NCBI RefSeq assembly: GCF_003182275.1
Contig: NZ_QGTR01000006.1
Location: 286,854-350,853, forward strand
Length of the DNA stretch: 64,000 nt
Direction of reading: 5' to 3'
Origin: Hoeflea marina
Lineage (GTDB): Bacteria > Pseudomonadota > Alphaproteobacteria > Rhizobiales > Rhizobiaceae
Shown here: one piece after another, positions 16,008 to 24,883 of the stretch
Layout: each line of letters opens with the position of its first letter
Position numbering within the stretch: position 1 is the first letter of the stretch
Notes under the pieces: generated by a model
What the model saw: the letters and a program-made list of their open reading frames with translations, nothing else
Told to the model about the DNA's origin: nothing
Databases searched by the model: none
Translations under genes and position numbers: made by a program

Positions 16008-17506
16008 CCCAGTCCTTCGACATTCTCATTCGCAACGGCCGGGTGATCGATCCGGAAACCGGTTTTGACGAAGTCTGCGACGTCGGCATTTCCGGCCACA
16101 CCATCGTGGCGATCGGCACCGATATCGGCGGCGGCATCCGGGAAATCGACGCCACCGGGTTGATCGTCTCGCCCGGCTTCATCGACCTGCACGGGCACGG
16201 CCAGTCGGTGGCGGCGGACCGGATGCAGGCCTTCGACGGCGTGACGACGTCGCTGGAACTGGAGGTGGGGGCGCTGCCGGTGGCCGGCTGGTACGAGGAA
16301 CAGGCAAAGACGCCGCGCGTGCTCAACTACGGCACGTCTGCTGCATGGATCTTCGCCCGCAAGGCGACGCTCGGCGTCATCGAGCTCGACGCCTCGGTGC
16401 ATCCGATCGACCAGATGGGCAAGGGCTCGCAGGACATGCGCTGGTCGACGGAAGCCACAGACGCCGGCCAGACCGCGGAGATCGTCGGGCATCTGCGCCG
16501 CGGCCTCGACGAGGGCGCCATCGGCATCGGCATTCCCAACGGCTACGCGCCCGGCGCGGGCGTCAAGGAACTGAGCTGCGTCTGCGACCTCGCCTTCGAA
16601 TACGGCACGCCGACCTTCACCCACATCGCCTATATGAGCAACATCGATCCTCAGAGCTCGGTCGACAGCTATGTGCAACTGATCGGGCTGGCCGGAGCGA
16701 CCGGCGCGCACATGCACATCTGCCACCTCAACTCCACCAGCCTGATGGACATCGAGCGCGTGGTCGAGCTGGTCGCCAGGGCGCAGGCGCAAGGCCTGCC
16801 GGTGACCACCGAAGCCTATCCCTACGGCACCGGCGCCACCGTGGTCAGCGCCGGCTTCTTTACCGACCCCGACTTCAGCAAGCGGACAGGCAGCCCGTAT
16901 GATGCCATCGAGCTGATCCGCAACCATCATCGGTTCACCGATGTCGAGGACATCAAGCGGGCGCGCGACGAGGCGCCAGCCGACCTGGTGATGTGGCATT
17001 TCCTAGATGTCGACGTGAACGCCGAGCACCGCCGGCTTCTCGACCTGTCGGTGACCTATCCGGGCGGCTCCATCGCCTCCGACGCCATGCCCTGGATCGA
17101 GCCCGACGGCCGCATCTACACGGGAACCGAATGGCCGCTGCCCGAGAACCTCTCGGCGCATCCGCGCTCGTCGGGCACGTTCACCCGCTTCCTGCGCGAC
17201 CATGTGCGCGAGCGGCGGACGCTGCCGCTGGTCGAGGCGCTGGCCAAGTGCACCATCCATCCCGCCCGGGTGATCGAGGGCTGCGCGCCGCAGATCCGCC
17301 GGAAGGCCCGCCTGCAGGTGGGATGCGACGCCGACGTGGTGGTCTTCGACCTCGAGAGGATCACCGACCGCGCCACCTTCACCGACATGAACCGGACGTC
17401 GGAAGGGGTCGTGCATCTTCTGGTCAACGGCGCGCCCGCCATCAGCGACGGCGAACTCGACATCGCCGCCCGCGGCGGCCGCCCGCTGCGCAGCGCGGCG
17501 GGATGA
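16004..17506 (+). CDS. Amidohydrolase, N-acyl-D-amino-acid deacylase-like
   Basis: The 500-residue protein is a composite beta-sandwich and TIM-barrel amidohydrolase. The metal motif is PGFIDLHGHG (H63 and H65). Then come TTSLELEVGALP near 80, FTHIAYMS and HMHICHLNST in the barrel, and ASDAMPW near 355, which carries the catalytic-type Asp. C-terminal LQVGCDADVVVFD is standard. The glutamate in LELEVG stands where D-aminoacylases have a metal-ligand cysteine, so it may belong to a sister subfamily. It likely releases D-amino acids for the flavin dehydrogenase at the start of the operon. Confidence 0.83.
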   Translation: MTQSFDILIRNGRVIDPETGFDEVCDVGISGHTIVAIGTDIGGGIREIDATGLIVSPGFIDLHGHGQSVAADRMQAFDGVTTSLELEVGALPVAGWYEEQAKTPRVLNYGTSAAWIFARKATLGVIELDASVHPIDQMGKGSQDMRWSTEATDAGQTAEIVGHLRRGLDEGAIGIGIPNGYAPGAGVKELSCVCDLAFEYGTPTFTHIAYMSNIDPQSSVDSYVQLIGLAGATGAHMHICHLNSTSLMDIERVVELVARAQAQGLPVTTEAYPYGTGATVVSAGFFTDPDFSKRTGSPYDAIELIRNHHRFTDVEDIKRARDEAPADLVMWHFLDVDVNAEHRRLLDLSVTYPGGSIASDAMPWIEPDGRIYTGTEWPLPENLSAHPRSSGTFTRFLRDHVRERRTLPLVEALAKCTIHPARVIEGCAPQIRRKARLQVGCDADVVVFDLERITDRATFTDMNRTSEGVVHLLVNGAPAISDGELDIAARGGRPLRSAAG

Positions 17507-18426
17507 GCGTCCCCATCCTGCTCGTCACCGGCTTTCTCGGCGCCGGCAAGACCAGCTTCGTCAATCGGCTGCTGCAGGCCGAGCACGGCCGGCGCATCGC
17601 CACCATCGTCAACGACTTCGGCGCCATCAACATTGATGCGATGCTGATCGGCGAGGCGGACGACACGGTGATCGGGCTCAAGAACGGCTGCATCTGCTGT
17701 TCGCTGCAGGGCGACCTGCTGCGGACGCTGCGCCAGATCCTTGGCCGGCCCGAGAGCTTCGACCTGATCGTGGTCGAGGCCAGCGGCGTTGCCGACCCGG
17801 CGGGCATCGTCCAGGCGCTGATGGATCCGGTGATCTGGCAGAGTGCGGCGCTCGACACCATCGTCTGCGTCGTCGATGCCGAGGATGCCGGGTCGCGGCG
17901 GGGCGACCCGTTATGGCAGGCGCAGCTGCGGCAGGCCGATCTCGTCTGCCTGTCGAAGACCGAGGCATTGGATGCCGAGGCTGCCGCTGCAGTCCGGCAG
18001 CTGCTTGCCGCTGCGGGCAAGACCAGGGTCTTCGACGCCGGTGATCCGCTGCTGCCGCTGACCGCGATTCTGGGGCAGGCGAGATCCAGCCGCATCAGTT
18101 GCAGCGAGCCGGGCAGCATTTCCGACGACCGCTTCGCCTCGCTGGAGTGGGATCATCCCGGTTCCCTGCCGCTGGCGGGGTTCCAGGCCGTCATCGGCCG
18201 GCTGTCGCCGTCCCTGCTCAGGGTGAAGGGCTTCCTGCGGCTTGACGAGCATGGTGACCGGACGCTGGTCTTCCAGATGGCCGGGCAGCGGGCGACGCTG
18301 GCACCGGCGGGGACCGTGCAGGCCGCGGGATGCCGGCTGGTGCTGATCGGCGAGCGCGACAGCTTCGACCCGGCCGCCGCCCGCGACATGCTCGATGCCG
18401 CGGCGCGCGGGAGCCTTGCACCGTAA
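17503..18426 (+). CDS. G3E-family GTPase (CobW/COG0523), putative metallochaperone
   Basis: The 307-residue protein carries the P-loop GFLGAGKTS at 10-18, the metal-binding GCICCS (C63, C65, C66), and EASGVADP near 91. The G4 box is SKTE rather than NKxD. The C-terminal CobW_C domain starts near residue 220. COG0523 GTPases hand Zn, Co or other metals to client enzymes in the cytoplasm. Its ATGA overlap with the deacylase gene, and the nearby M81 peptidase, suggest it loads metal into these two hydrolases. Confidence 0.88.
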   Translation: MSVPILLVTGFLGAGKTSFVNRLLQAEHGRRIATIVNDFGAINIDAMLIGEADDTVIGLKNGCICCSLQGDLLRTLRQILGRPESFDLIVVEASGVADPAGIVQALMDPVIWQSAALDTIVCVVDAEDAGSRRGDPLWQAQLRQADLVCLSKTEALDAEAAAAVRQLLAAAGKTRVFDAGDPLLPLTAILGQARSSRISCSEPGSISDDRFASLEWDHPGSLPLAGFQAVIGRLSPSLLRVKGFLRLDEHGDRTLVFQMAGQRATLAPAGTVQAAGCRLVLIGERDSFDPAAARDMLDAAARGSLAP

Positions 18427-18461
18427 GCCAGCCATCTGCCATGCAGCATCATTCGTGACGT

Positions 18462-19256
18462 TCAGGATTCGGGAAAGCCGCCCAGTTCGTACAGGCGCTC
18501 GCGGTCGTCGACCTCGATGTTGATGTCGAAGACGACGCCGTCCGTCCGGTAGACCAGCTGTGCGAGGCAGATCACCTGTCCGCGCGGGTTCTGGAAGATG
18601 CGGCGCACGCGGACGACGGGCTCGTGCATCTGGATGTCGAGCTCTGCGGCCTCGTGCGGCATCGAGGAGACCACCCGAAAGGTCTGGCGCACCCTGCTCA
18701 GTCCGATCTCCTTGGTGTCGTAGAGCAGCGTGCTGACCAGCTCGGTTGCCCAGAGGCGCTCCGGCACGGCCGCGTAGGCGTGCGTGGCGATGAGGTATTC
18801 CCCGACGATGAAGGGACGATCGTTCCGCGAAAAGCTGCGCTTCATGTAGTGGTAGGACCCGAACGCCTCACCCTCGTCCTCGGAGATGCGCAGTTCCTGG
18901 TTGGCGGGCCGCGAGGCCAGGACCCGGAAGTTGAGGCCGTCGCCCCGCCTGGCCGGCGAGCGGGTCAGCAGGTAGGGAACCGCGCCGGGCATCTCCGGCT
19001 TCGCGGTGACAAAGGTTCCGCGCCCACGCTCGGCGCGGATCAGCCCTTCCTTCTCGAGACCGTTGATGGCGTGCCGCACGGTCATGGCCGAAACGCCGAA
19101 CGTCGCCACCAACTGCTTGAGCGTCGGCAGCCTGTCGCCGATGGTCAGCGCCTCGTCAGCGATCTGCCGCCGGATGATGGCGGCCAGCTGCACGTAATAG
19201 GGCGTGCCGTCCTCCCGGAGCAACTGCTTCTGTTCGGGCGCACTGTGCAAGATCAC
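18462..19256 (-). CDS. GntR-family regulator with UTRA domain (HutC subfamily)
   Basis: The protein has an N-terminal GntR winged helix (PTLKQLVATFGVSAMTVRHA, then GLEKEGLIRAERGRGTFV) and a C-terminal UTRA ligand-binding domain (ELDIQMHEPVVRVRRIF). I place the start at the GTG at 19256, preceded by GGAAGGA; a TTG at 19310 would add 18 residues but has no ribosome-binding site. HutC-type regulators usually repress a neighbouring import operon and release when a pathway ligand binds. It is divergent from the Dpp-type operon that begins at 19468. Confidence 0.88.
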   Translation of the reverse strand: MILHSAPEQKQLLREDGTPYYVQLAAIIRRQIADEALTIGDRLPTLKQLVATFGVSAMTVRHAINGLEKEGLIRAERGRGTFVTAKPEMPGAVPYLLTRSPARRGDGLNFRVLASRPANQELRISEDEGEAFGSYHYMKRSFSRNDRPFIVGEYLIATHAYAAVPERLWATELVSTLLYDTKEIGLSRVRQTFRVVSSMPHEAAELDIQMHEPVVRVRRIFQNPRGQVICLAQLVYRTDGVVFDINIEVDDRERLYELGGFPES

Positions 19257-19364
19257 GCTTCCTTCCGATGATGGGCCGCCGGTTATGACATCCCGGTGCG
19301 GGACAGACAACGGCTGCGATTTCGGTTCCGGCCGCGAGAAACCGTTTGAGCTGCCGCCATGATA

Positions 19365-19390
19365 GTGATAAAGTGCTATATGTAAATCAC
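19365..19390. promoter_or_regulatory. Weak inverted repeat in the GntR/dpp divergent promoter
   Basis: GTGAT at 19365-19369 and ATCAC at 19386-19390 form an inverted repeat with 16 bases between, inside an AT-rich stretch that is unlike the surrounding GC-rich sequence. The location suits the UTRA regulator's operator and the dpp promoter, but the arms are short. Confidence 0.3.
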
Positions 19391-19467
19391 AATGCGAGGA
19401 GGTGGAGCTCTCCGCGTGTGACGGGCGCTTTCTGTCTGCGCCGCCAACTCAGGCTGGGAGGGCCGAG

Positions 19468-20994
19468 ATGCGAAACTGGATCACCACACCCGTAATGTCG
19501 CTTGCCTTTGCGACGGTTCTGTCGGTCGGAGCCGCGATGGCGGCTGCCGACGGTCCGGCAGGCACCTTCAAATATGCCGAGCAGGTCAAGCTCATCACCA
19601 TGGACCCGCAGCAGCAGAGCGGCAGCGGCGTGCCGTATCTGCGGCCGGTCTATGAATCACTGTTTGAAATGTCGCCCGACGGCAAGCCCGTGCCGCTCTT
19701 GGCCACCGGCTACAAGATCGACGGCCTCACAGTGCTGATCACGCTGCGCGAAGGCGTCAGCTTTAGCAACGGCGAGGCTTTCAATGCCGAGGTCGCTGCG
19801 GCCAACATCAATCGCGGCGTCAAGCTCGGCATCATCGAAGGCCTCAAGACCGTCGAGAGCGCCGATGCCGCCGACCCGTACACGCTGCGGATCAAGCTCA
19901 GCGAAGCGGATCCGGCCATTATCGACAGCCTCTGCTTCACGGGCGGCATGATGCTGGCGCCCGCGGCGATGGCCGACCCGGCGATCGACCGCAACCCGGT
20001 CGGCACCGGTCCCTATGTCCACAGCAAGGACCAGTCGCGCGAGGGCGAGGTCCAGGTCTACACGCCGAACCCGACCTACTGGGACAAGGACCAGATCGGA
20101 CTTGCCCGCTACGAGGTCTGGGAGATTCCGGACGACACGGCGCGCCTCAACGCGCTCAAGACCGGCCAGATCGACGCCGGCAACTGGCTCGCCAACCCGC
20201 AATCGGCCATCATCGAGCGCACCGCGGGGCTCAAACTCATCCGCAACACCGGCGGCCTCAACTACCACGTCATCATTTCCGACCGCGAGGGAACCGTCGT
20301 GCCCGCCTTCGCCGACCGGAATGTCCGCCTGGCCATGGCCCACTCGATCGACCGCGCGGCATTCGGCAAGGCCGTGCTGTTCGGCCTGGCCGACGATTCC
20401 TACCAGCCCTACGCCAAGGGCAACTGGGCCTACGACCCCGCGCTCGAGGGGGTTTATGCCTTCGATCTCGCCAAGGCCCGCGAACTGATGGCCCAGTCGA
20501 AATTTCCAGACGGCTTCGCGTTCGACATGCCCTCGATCCCGATCTACCAGTCACGGCTCGAGGCGCTGGCCGGGTTCTTCAAGGAAATCAACATTACCAT
20601 GAACATCGTGCCGCTGGAGCCGGGAACCCTTGCCCGCCGCAGCCGGACGACGGATTTCCCTGCGACCAACCTGGTCTGGAACACCAACACCGATCCGAAG
20701 TTCCTCGCGCTCCGCTACATCTACGAGGACGGCGCCTACAATCCATTCAAGGCCAAGCCGAGCGACGAACTGCTGTCGCTGGCAAAGGCCGGTCTGGAGT
20801 CGGTGGAGACCGACCAGCGCGGGCCGATCTACCGGAAGATGGCGGCGAGGCTGGCGGAGGAGGCATTCCTGATCTTCGTCGCCAATTCTCCGATCCTCAT
20901 CGGCACAAGCGAGAAGACGGCCGCCAACCCGACGGTGGTCTACCGCTACGGCGAGGATTCGATCAATCTTCGCGGCCTCAAGTCCAACGACTGA
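19468..20994 (+). CDS. Peptide/nickel-type ABC transporter substrate-binding protein
   Basis: The 508-residue periplasmic protein begins with a signal peptide (MRNWITTPVMSLAFATVLSV, cleaved near AMAAADG) after GGGAGG. It is an SBP_bac_5 family member: TMDPQQQSGSG near 50, LREGVSFSNGEAFNA near 95 and NPVGTGPYV near 175. These proteins carry peptides, opines, nickel or glycosides to a Dpp-type permease. It is the first gene of a five-gene overlapping operon with its own permeases and ATPases. The ligand is not evident. Confidence 0.92.
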   Translation: MRNWITTPVMSLAFATVLSVGAAMAAADGPAGTFKYAEQVKLITMDPQQQSGSGVPYLRPVYESLFEMSPDGKPVPLLATGYKIDGLTVLITLREGVSFSNGEAFNAEVAAANINRGVKLGIIEGLKTVESADAADPYTLRIKLSEADPAIIDSLCFTGGMMLAPAAMADPAIDRNPVGTGPYVHSKDQSREGEVQVYTPNPTYWDKDQIGLARYEVWEIPDDTARLNALKTGQIDAGNWLANPQSAIIERTAGLKLIRNTGGLNYHVIISDREGTVVPAFADRNVRLAMAHSIDRAAFGKAVLFGLADDSYQPYAKGNWAYDPALEGVYAFDLAKARELMAQSKFPDGFAFDMPSIPIYQSRLEALAGFFKEINITMNIVPLEPGTLARRSRTTDFPATNLVWNTNTDPKFLALRYIYEDGAYNPFKAKPSDELLSLAKAGLESVETDQRGPIYRKMAARLAEEAFLIFVANSPILIGTSEKTAANPTVVYRYGEDSINLRGLKSND

Positions 20995-21006
20995 ATCGCG
21001 GTCCCC

Positions 21007-21951
21007 ATGCTGAAGCTCATCGTCCAGCGGCTTCTCGCGCTGGTGCCCCTGCTGTTCATCGTCTCGGTGCTGACGTTCTCGTTCACGTCGCTGCTTCCGA
21101 GCGATCCGGTCGACCTGATCATCGGCGACGCCGGCACCCAGGAGCAGTACGAAATGGTCCGCCACCGGCTCGGCCTCGATGAACCCGTCCACCTGCGCTA
21201 CCTTCAGTGGCTCGGGCGGGCGGTGCAGGGGGACCTCGGGACCTCCTTCTTCAACAGCGTCAGCGTGACGGGGGCCGTCATGCAGCGGCTCCCCGTCACG
21301 CTGTCGCTGACGGTCATGTCGGCGATCATCGCCATCGTCATCGGTGTCGCCGCCGGCGTGGCGGCGGCGCTGCGCCCGCGGTCCTGGATCGACCGCTTCG
21401 CCACCCTCGGCGCCACCTTCGGCCAGGCGGTCCCGAATTTCTGGTTCGGGCTGATCCTGGTCGCCATCTTCGCGGTCAATCTGCGCTGGTTTCCCGCCAC
21501 CGGTTTCACGCCCCTGACCCAGTCCCCCTGGGAGTGGCTGCGCAGCGTCATCCTGCCGTCGATCGCGCTCGGAACCTCATCGAGCGCGGCGATCGCCCGC
21601 CAGGTCCGCTCAGCCATGGTCGGAGTTCTGCAGCAGGACTACATCCGCGCCGCCCGAGCCCAGGGGCTGCCGTTCCGGCGCGTCATCTTCCGCCACGCAT
21701 TGACCAACGCCATGGTGCCGGTGGTCGCGGTCCTGTCGTTCCAGATCACCGTGCTCCTCGGCGGCGCGCTGATCGTCGAGCAGGTCTTCGCCATCAACGG
21801 TCTCGGCACGCTCGCCATCGGCGCGGTGCGCCAGCAGGACATTCCCATGCTGCAGGGCCTGGTGCTGGTGATGGTCGCGCTGGTGGTCGCCGTCCAGCTC
21901 GCCACGGACGTCATCTATGGCCTCATCAACCCCAAAGCGAGGCCTTCGTGA
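21007..21951 (+). CDS. ABC transporter permease, DppB type
   Basis: The 314-residue integral membrane protein has the DppB N-terminal motif (LIVQRLLALVPLLFIVSVLTF) and the EAA loop RAARAQGLPFRRVIFRHALTNA at about residues 216-237, which docks on the ATPase. Six segments are expected. It follows the binding protein by 12 bases and ends within the GTG start of the permease-ATPase fusion. Confidence 0.93.
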   Translation: MLKLIVQRLLALVPLLFIVSVLTFSFTSLLPSDPVDLIIGDAGTQEQYEMVRHRLGLDEPVHLRYLQWLGRAVQGDLGTSFFNSVSVTGAVMQRLPVTLSLTVMSAIIAIVIGVAAGVAAALRPRSWIDRFATLGATFGQAVPNFWFGLILVAIFAVNLRWFPATGFTPLTQSPWEWLRSVILPSIALGTSSSAAIARQVRSAMVGVLQQDYIRAARAQGLPFRRVIFRHALTNAMVPVVAVLSFQITVLLGGALIVEQVFAINGLGTLAIGAVRQQDIPMLQGLVLVMVALVVAVQLATDVIYGLINPKARPS

Positions 21952-23873
21952 GCATCGACACCAAGACCATGCCTCAAGCCCTGCCCAGCGGCCGCCGGCG
22001 GCCGGGCGGAGCACCCGTCCTCATCGGCATCGCCGTGGCCGTGCTCCTGCTGCTCGCCTTGCTCGCCGTTTTTGCCGAGTGGGTCGCGCCCTACGATCCG
22101 CTCAGGCAGAGCCTGATGGAGGCCCTGCAGGGACCGTCGACCGCTCACTGGCTGGGGACCGACGATCTCGGACGCGATGTCCTCAGCCGGCTGATCTACG
22201 GCTGCCGCATCGCGGTCATCGCCGCGGCCGAGGCCACGACGATCGCGGTCCTGCTCGGCGTGCCCATCGGCCTCTTCATCGGCTACCGCGGCGGACTGTG
22301 GGACTGGATCGTGATGCGCATCGTCGAGGCGGTGGTCTCGATTCCGGGTATCATGGTGGCGATCGTCATCATCGCCATTCTCGGCGCCGGACTGCACCGG
22401 GCGATGATCGCGCTCGGCATCCTGTTTTCCACCTCGTTCCTGCGGCTCGCCCGCGGCGTCGTGCTGGCCGAGCGCGAGGAGGTCTATGTCCGCTCGGCCC
22501 GCGTGGTCGGCGCCTCCGACAGCCGCATCCTGATGCGCCACATCTTCCCCAACATCGCCCCGCCGCTGATCGTGCAGGTGACCCTGACCGTCGGCGCGGT
22601 GCTTTTGGCCGAGGCCGGGCTCAGCTTCATCGGCCTGGGCGTCCAACCGCCGCAGGCCAGCTGGGGAACTATGCTCAACACCGCGGCGGCCTTCATGGAC
22701 TTCAACTGGTTCCTGTCGGTGCCGCCGGGCATCGCCATCATCCTCACCGTGCTGTCGGTCAACCTGCTGGGCGACGTGCTGCGCGATTCGATCGGGCGCG
22801 GCATCGCCGTCGATGCGGATCCGCGGGCGCCGGCCGCCCGCTATGCGGCGGAACTTCCGGCCACCGCCGCATCGGCGCCGGTTCCCCGTCGCGACGACGA
22901 GATCCTCAGGGTGGAACACCTCCAGGTGATGGTGCCCGGCCGCGCCGGCGGCGAGGTGCCGGTTATCACCGACCTGTCGCTGAGCATCGGCCGCGGCGAG
23001 ACGCTCGGGCTGGTGGGTGAATCGGGTTCCGGCAAGACGCTGACCGGACTCGCCATCCTCGGCCTGCTCGGCGCCGGGGTCCGCGCCACCCACGGCTCCA
23101 TCGAACTCAACGGCCGCGACCTGCGCACGCTTCCGCGCAGCGGGCTCGAAGAGGTGCGCGGCAACGAGGTGGCCATGGTGTTCCAGGACCCGACCACCAG
23201 CCTCAACCCCGCCTTCACGGTCGGCAGCCAGATCGCCGAGGTGCTGCGCGTCAAGCAGGGCCTCGGCCGCCGCCAGGCTTGGGCGCGCTCGGTCGAGCTC
23301 ATCGACCGGGTCGGCATTCCCCGGCCGGCCGAGCGCGCCGGCGCCTACCCTCACGAGCTCTCCGGCGGCATGGCGCAGCGCGTCGCCATCGCCCGGGCGC
23401 TGAGCTGCAATCCGTCGCTGCTGATCGCCGACGAGCCGACCACCGCCCTCGACGTCACCGTGCAGCAGGAGATCCTCGATCTCTTCCGCGACCTGCAGGA
23501 CGAGTTCGGCATGGCGATCCTGTTCGTCACCCACGACCTGGCGGTAGCCGCCGACATCTGCGACCGCGTCGGCGTCATGTATGCCGGCGAGATGGTGGAG
23601 ATGGCCGGCGTCGACGCGCTGTTCGCCGATCCGCGCCACCCCTACACAAGCGGCCTGCTCAGTGCCATGCCGCACGCCTCCGACCGCAATCCGCCGCTGC
23701 CGACCATTCGCGGCAACGTCCCGCGGCCGGGAACGTGGCCTTTGGGCTGCCGCTTCGCCGACCGCTGCGATTTCCGGATCGCGGCATGCGACCGGCGCAT
23801 CCCGCTCACCGGCAGCCGGCGGCAGGTGCGCTGCGTGCGGGCAGGCGAACCGGAGTTGGAGGCCGCGTCGTGA
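21948..23873 (+). CDS. Fused ABC permease (DppC type) and ATP-binding protein (DppD type)
   Basis: The 641-residue protein joins two subunits that are usually separate. Residues 1-290 are a DppC permease with the EAA loop near VGASDSRILMRHIFPN. After a short Pro/Ala-rich linker at about 290-320, residues 320-640 form a DppD ATPase with Walker A GESGSGKT, LSGGMAQR and ADEPTT. The C terminus has the oligopeptide domain with clustered Cys (CRFADRCDFRIAACD). No stop or frameshift lies between the parts. The GTG start overlaps the dppB stop. Such fusions occur in other Dpp-like systems. Confidence 0.92.
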   Translation: MSIDTKTMPQALPSGRRRPGGAPVLIGIAVAVLLLLALLAVFAEWVAPYDPLRQSLMEALQGPSTAHWLGTDDLGRDVLSRLIYGCRIAVIAAAEATTIAVLLGVPIGLFIGYRGGLWDWIVMRIVEAVVSIPGIMVAIVIIAILGAGLHRAMIALGILFSTSFLRLARGVVLAEREEVYVRSARVVGASDSRILMRHIFPNIAPPLIVQVTLTVGAVLLAEAGLSFIGLGVQPPQASWGTMLNTAAAFMDFNWFLSVPPGIAIILTVLSVNLLGDVLRDSIGRGIAVDADPRAPAARYAAELPATAASAPVPRRDDEILRVEHLQVMVPGRAGGEVPVITDLSLSIGRGETLGLVGESGSGKTLTGLAILGLLGAGVRATHGSIELNGRDLRTLPRSGLEEVRGNEVAMVFQDPTTSLNPAFTVGSQIAEVLRVKQGLGRRQAWARSVELIDRVGIPRPAERAGAYPHELSGGMAQRVAIARALSCNPSLLIADEPTTALDVTVQQEILDLFRDLQDEFGMAILFVTHDLAVAADICDRVGVMYAGEMVEMAGVDALFADPRHPYTSGLLSAMPHASDRNPPLPTIRGNVPRPGTWPLGCRFADRCDFRIAACDRRIPLTGSRRQVRCVRAGEPELEAAS

Positions 23874-24883
23874 CCGACAAGCCGCTTCTCGAGATCACCG
23901 ACCTGGATGTCACCTATCGGGACCGCTCGCTCCTGGGCTTCGGCGGCCGGACCTTTCATGCGGTCAAGGGGGCCAACCTCGTCATCCGCGCAGGCGAGAC
24001 GCTCGGCCTTGTGGGCGAGTCGGGCTCCGGCAAATCCTCCATCGCCAACACCGTGCTCGGCCTGGTCCCCGCGTCGGGCGGCTCGATCCGCTTCGGCGAC
24101 GTCGATCTGGCGGCGATGAAGACGCGCTACCCGCCGGCGGTGCGCAGCCGGATCCAGGCAGTGTTCCAGGACCCCTATTCCTCGCTCAACGCGTCGATGA
24201 CGGTGGAGGCCATCGTCACCGAACCTTTGCGTGTCCACACCGCCATGAACCGGGCCGAGCGCCGGGACCGGGCAGTCGAGCTGCTGAAGCTGGTCTCGCT
24301 CTCCGAGGAGCATCTCACCCGGCATCCGCACCAGTTCTCGGGCGGCCAGCGGCAGCGAATCGCCATCGCCTCGGCGCTGGCGCTTCAGCCGAAGCTCATC
24401 GTGCTCGACGAGCCGGTGAGCGCGCTCGACGTCTCGACCCAGAACCAGATCATCAACCTGCTCTACGAGCGGCGCGAGGAACTTGGCATCGCCTATCTGC
24501 TGATCGCCCACGACCTGGCGCTGGTGCACCACATCTCGGACCGGATCGCGGTGATGTATCTGGGCCATATCGTCGAGGAGGGGCCGTCCGACCGGGTCTA
24601 CCGCGCGCCGGCCCATCCCTACACGAAGGCGCTGCTGGATGCAGTGCCGCTGCTGGACCCGGCGGCCCAGCGCCGGCGACGCGCGGCGCGGAAGATCGCG
24701 CCGGCCCAGGACGCGACCCGCGTGGCGGAGACGGGCTGTCCCTACAGGAACCGGTGCCCGAGCGCCATGGCGCGCTGCGCGCAGCACATGCCTCCGGCCT
24801 ATCCGGTGGAGGGTGGCGGAACCGCCAGCTGCTTCCTGCTTGCACCCGATACCGGCGGCGAAACACCCGGGGAGGCGGCCTGA
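23870..24883 (+). CDS. ABC transporter ATP-binding protein, DppF type
   Basis: The 337-residue ATPase has Walker A GESGSGKSS near 49, FSGGQRQR as signature and LDEPVSALDV as Walker B. The C-terminal oligopeptide extension has CPYRNRCPSAMARC, the cysteine cluster typical of Dpp/Opp ATPases. It starts with GTG inside the stop of the fusion gene and supplies the second ATPase half. Confidence 0.93.
   Translation: MTDKPLLEITDLDVTYRDRSLLGFGGRTFHAVKGANLVIRAGETLGLVGESGSGKSSIANTVLGLVPASGGSIRFGDVDLAAMKTRYPPAVRSRIQAVFQDPYSSLNASMTVEAIVTEPLRVHTAMNRAERRDRAVELLKLVSLSEEHLTRHPHQFSGGQRQRIAIASALALQPKLIVLDEPVSALDVSTQNQIINLLYERREELGIAYLLIAHDLALVHHISDRIAVMYLGHIVEEGPSDRVYRAPAHPYTKALLDAVPLLDPAAQRRRRAARKIAPAQDATRVAETGCPYRNRCPSAMARCAQHMPPAYPVEGGGTASCFLLAPDTGGETPGEAA

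Noticed and set aside
21948..23873. Frameshift or assembly error creating the DppC-DppD fusion
   Set aside because: The frame is continuous, the linker is of normal composition, no start signal lies at the ATPase boundary, and fusions of this type are known in Dpp-like systems.
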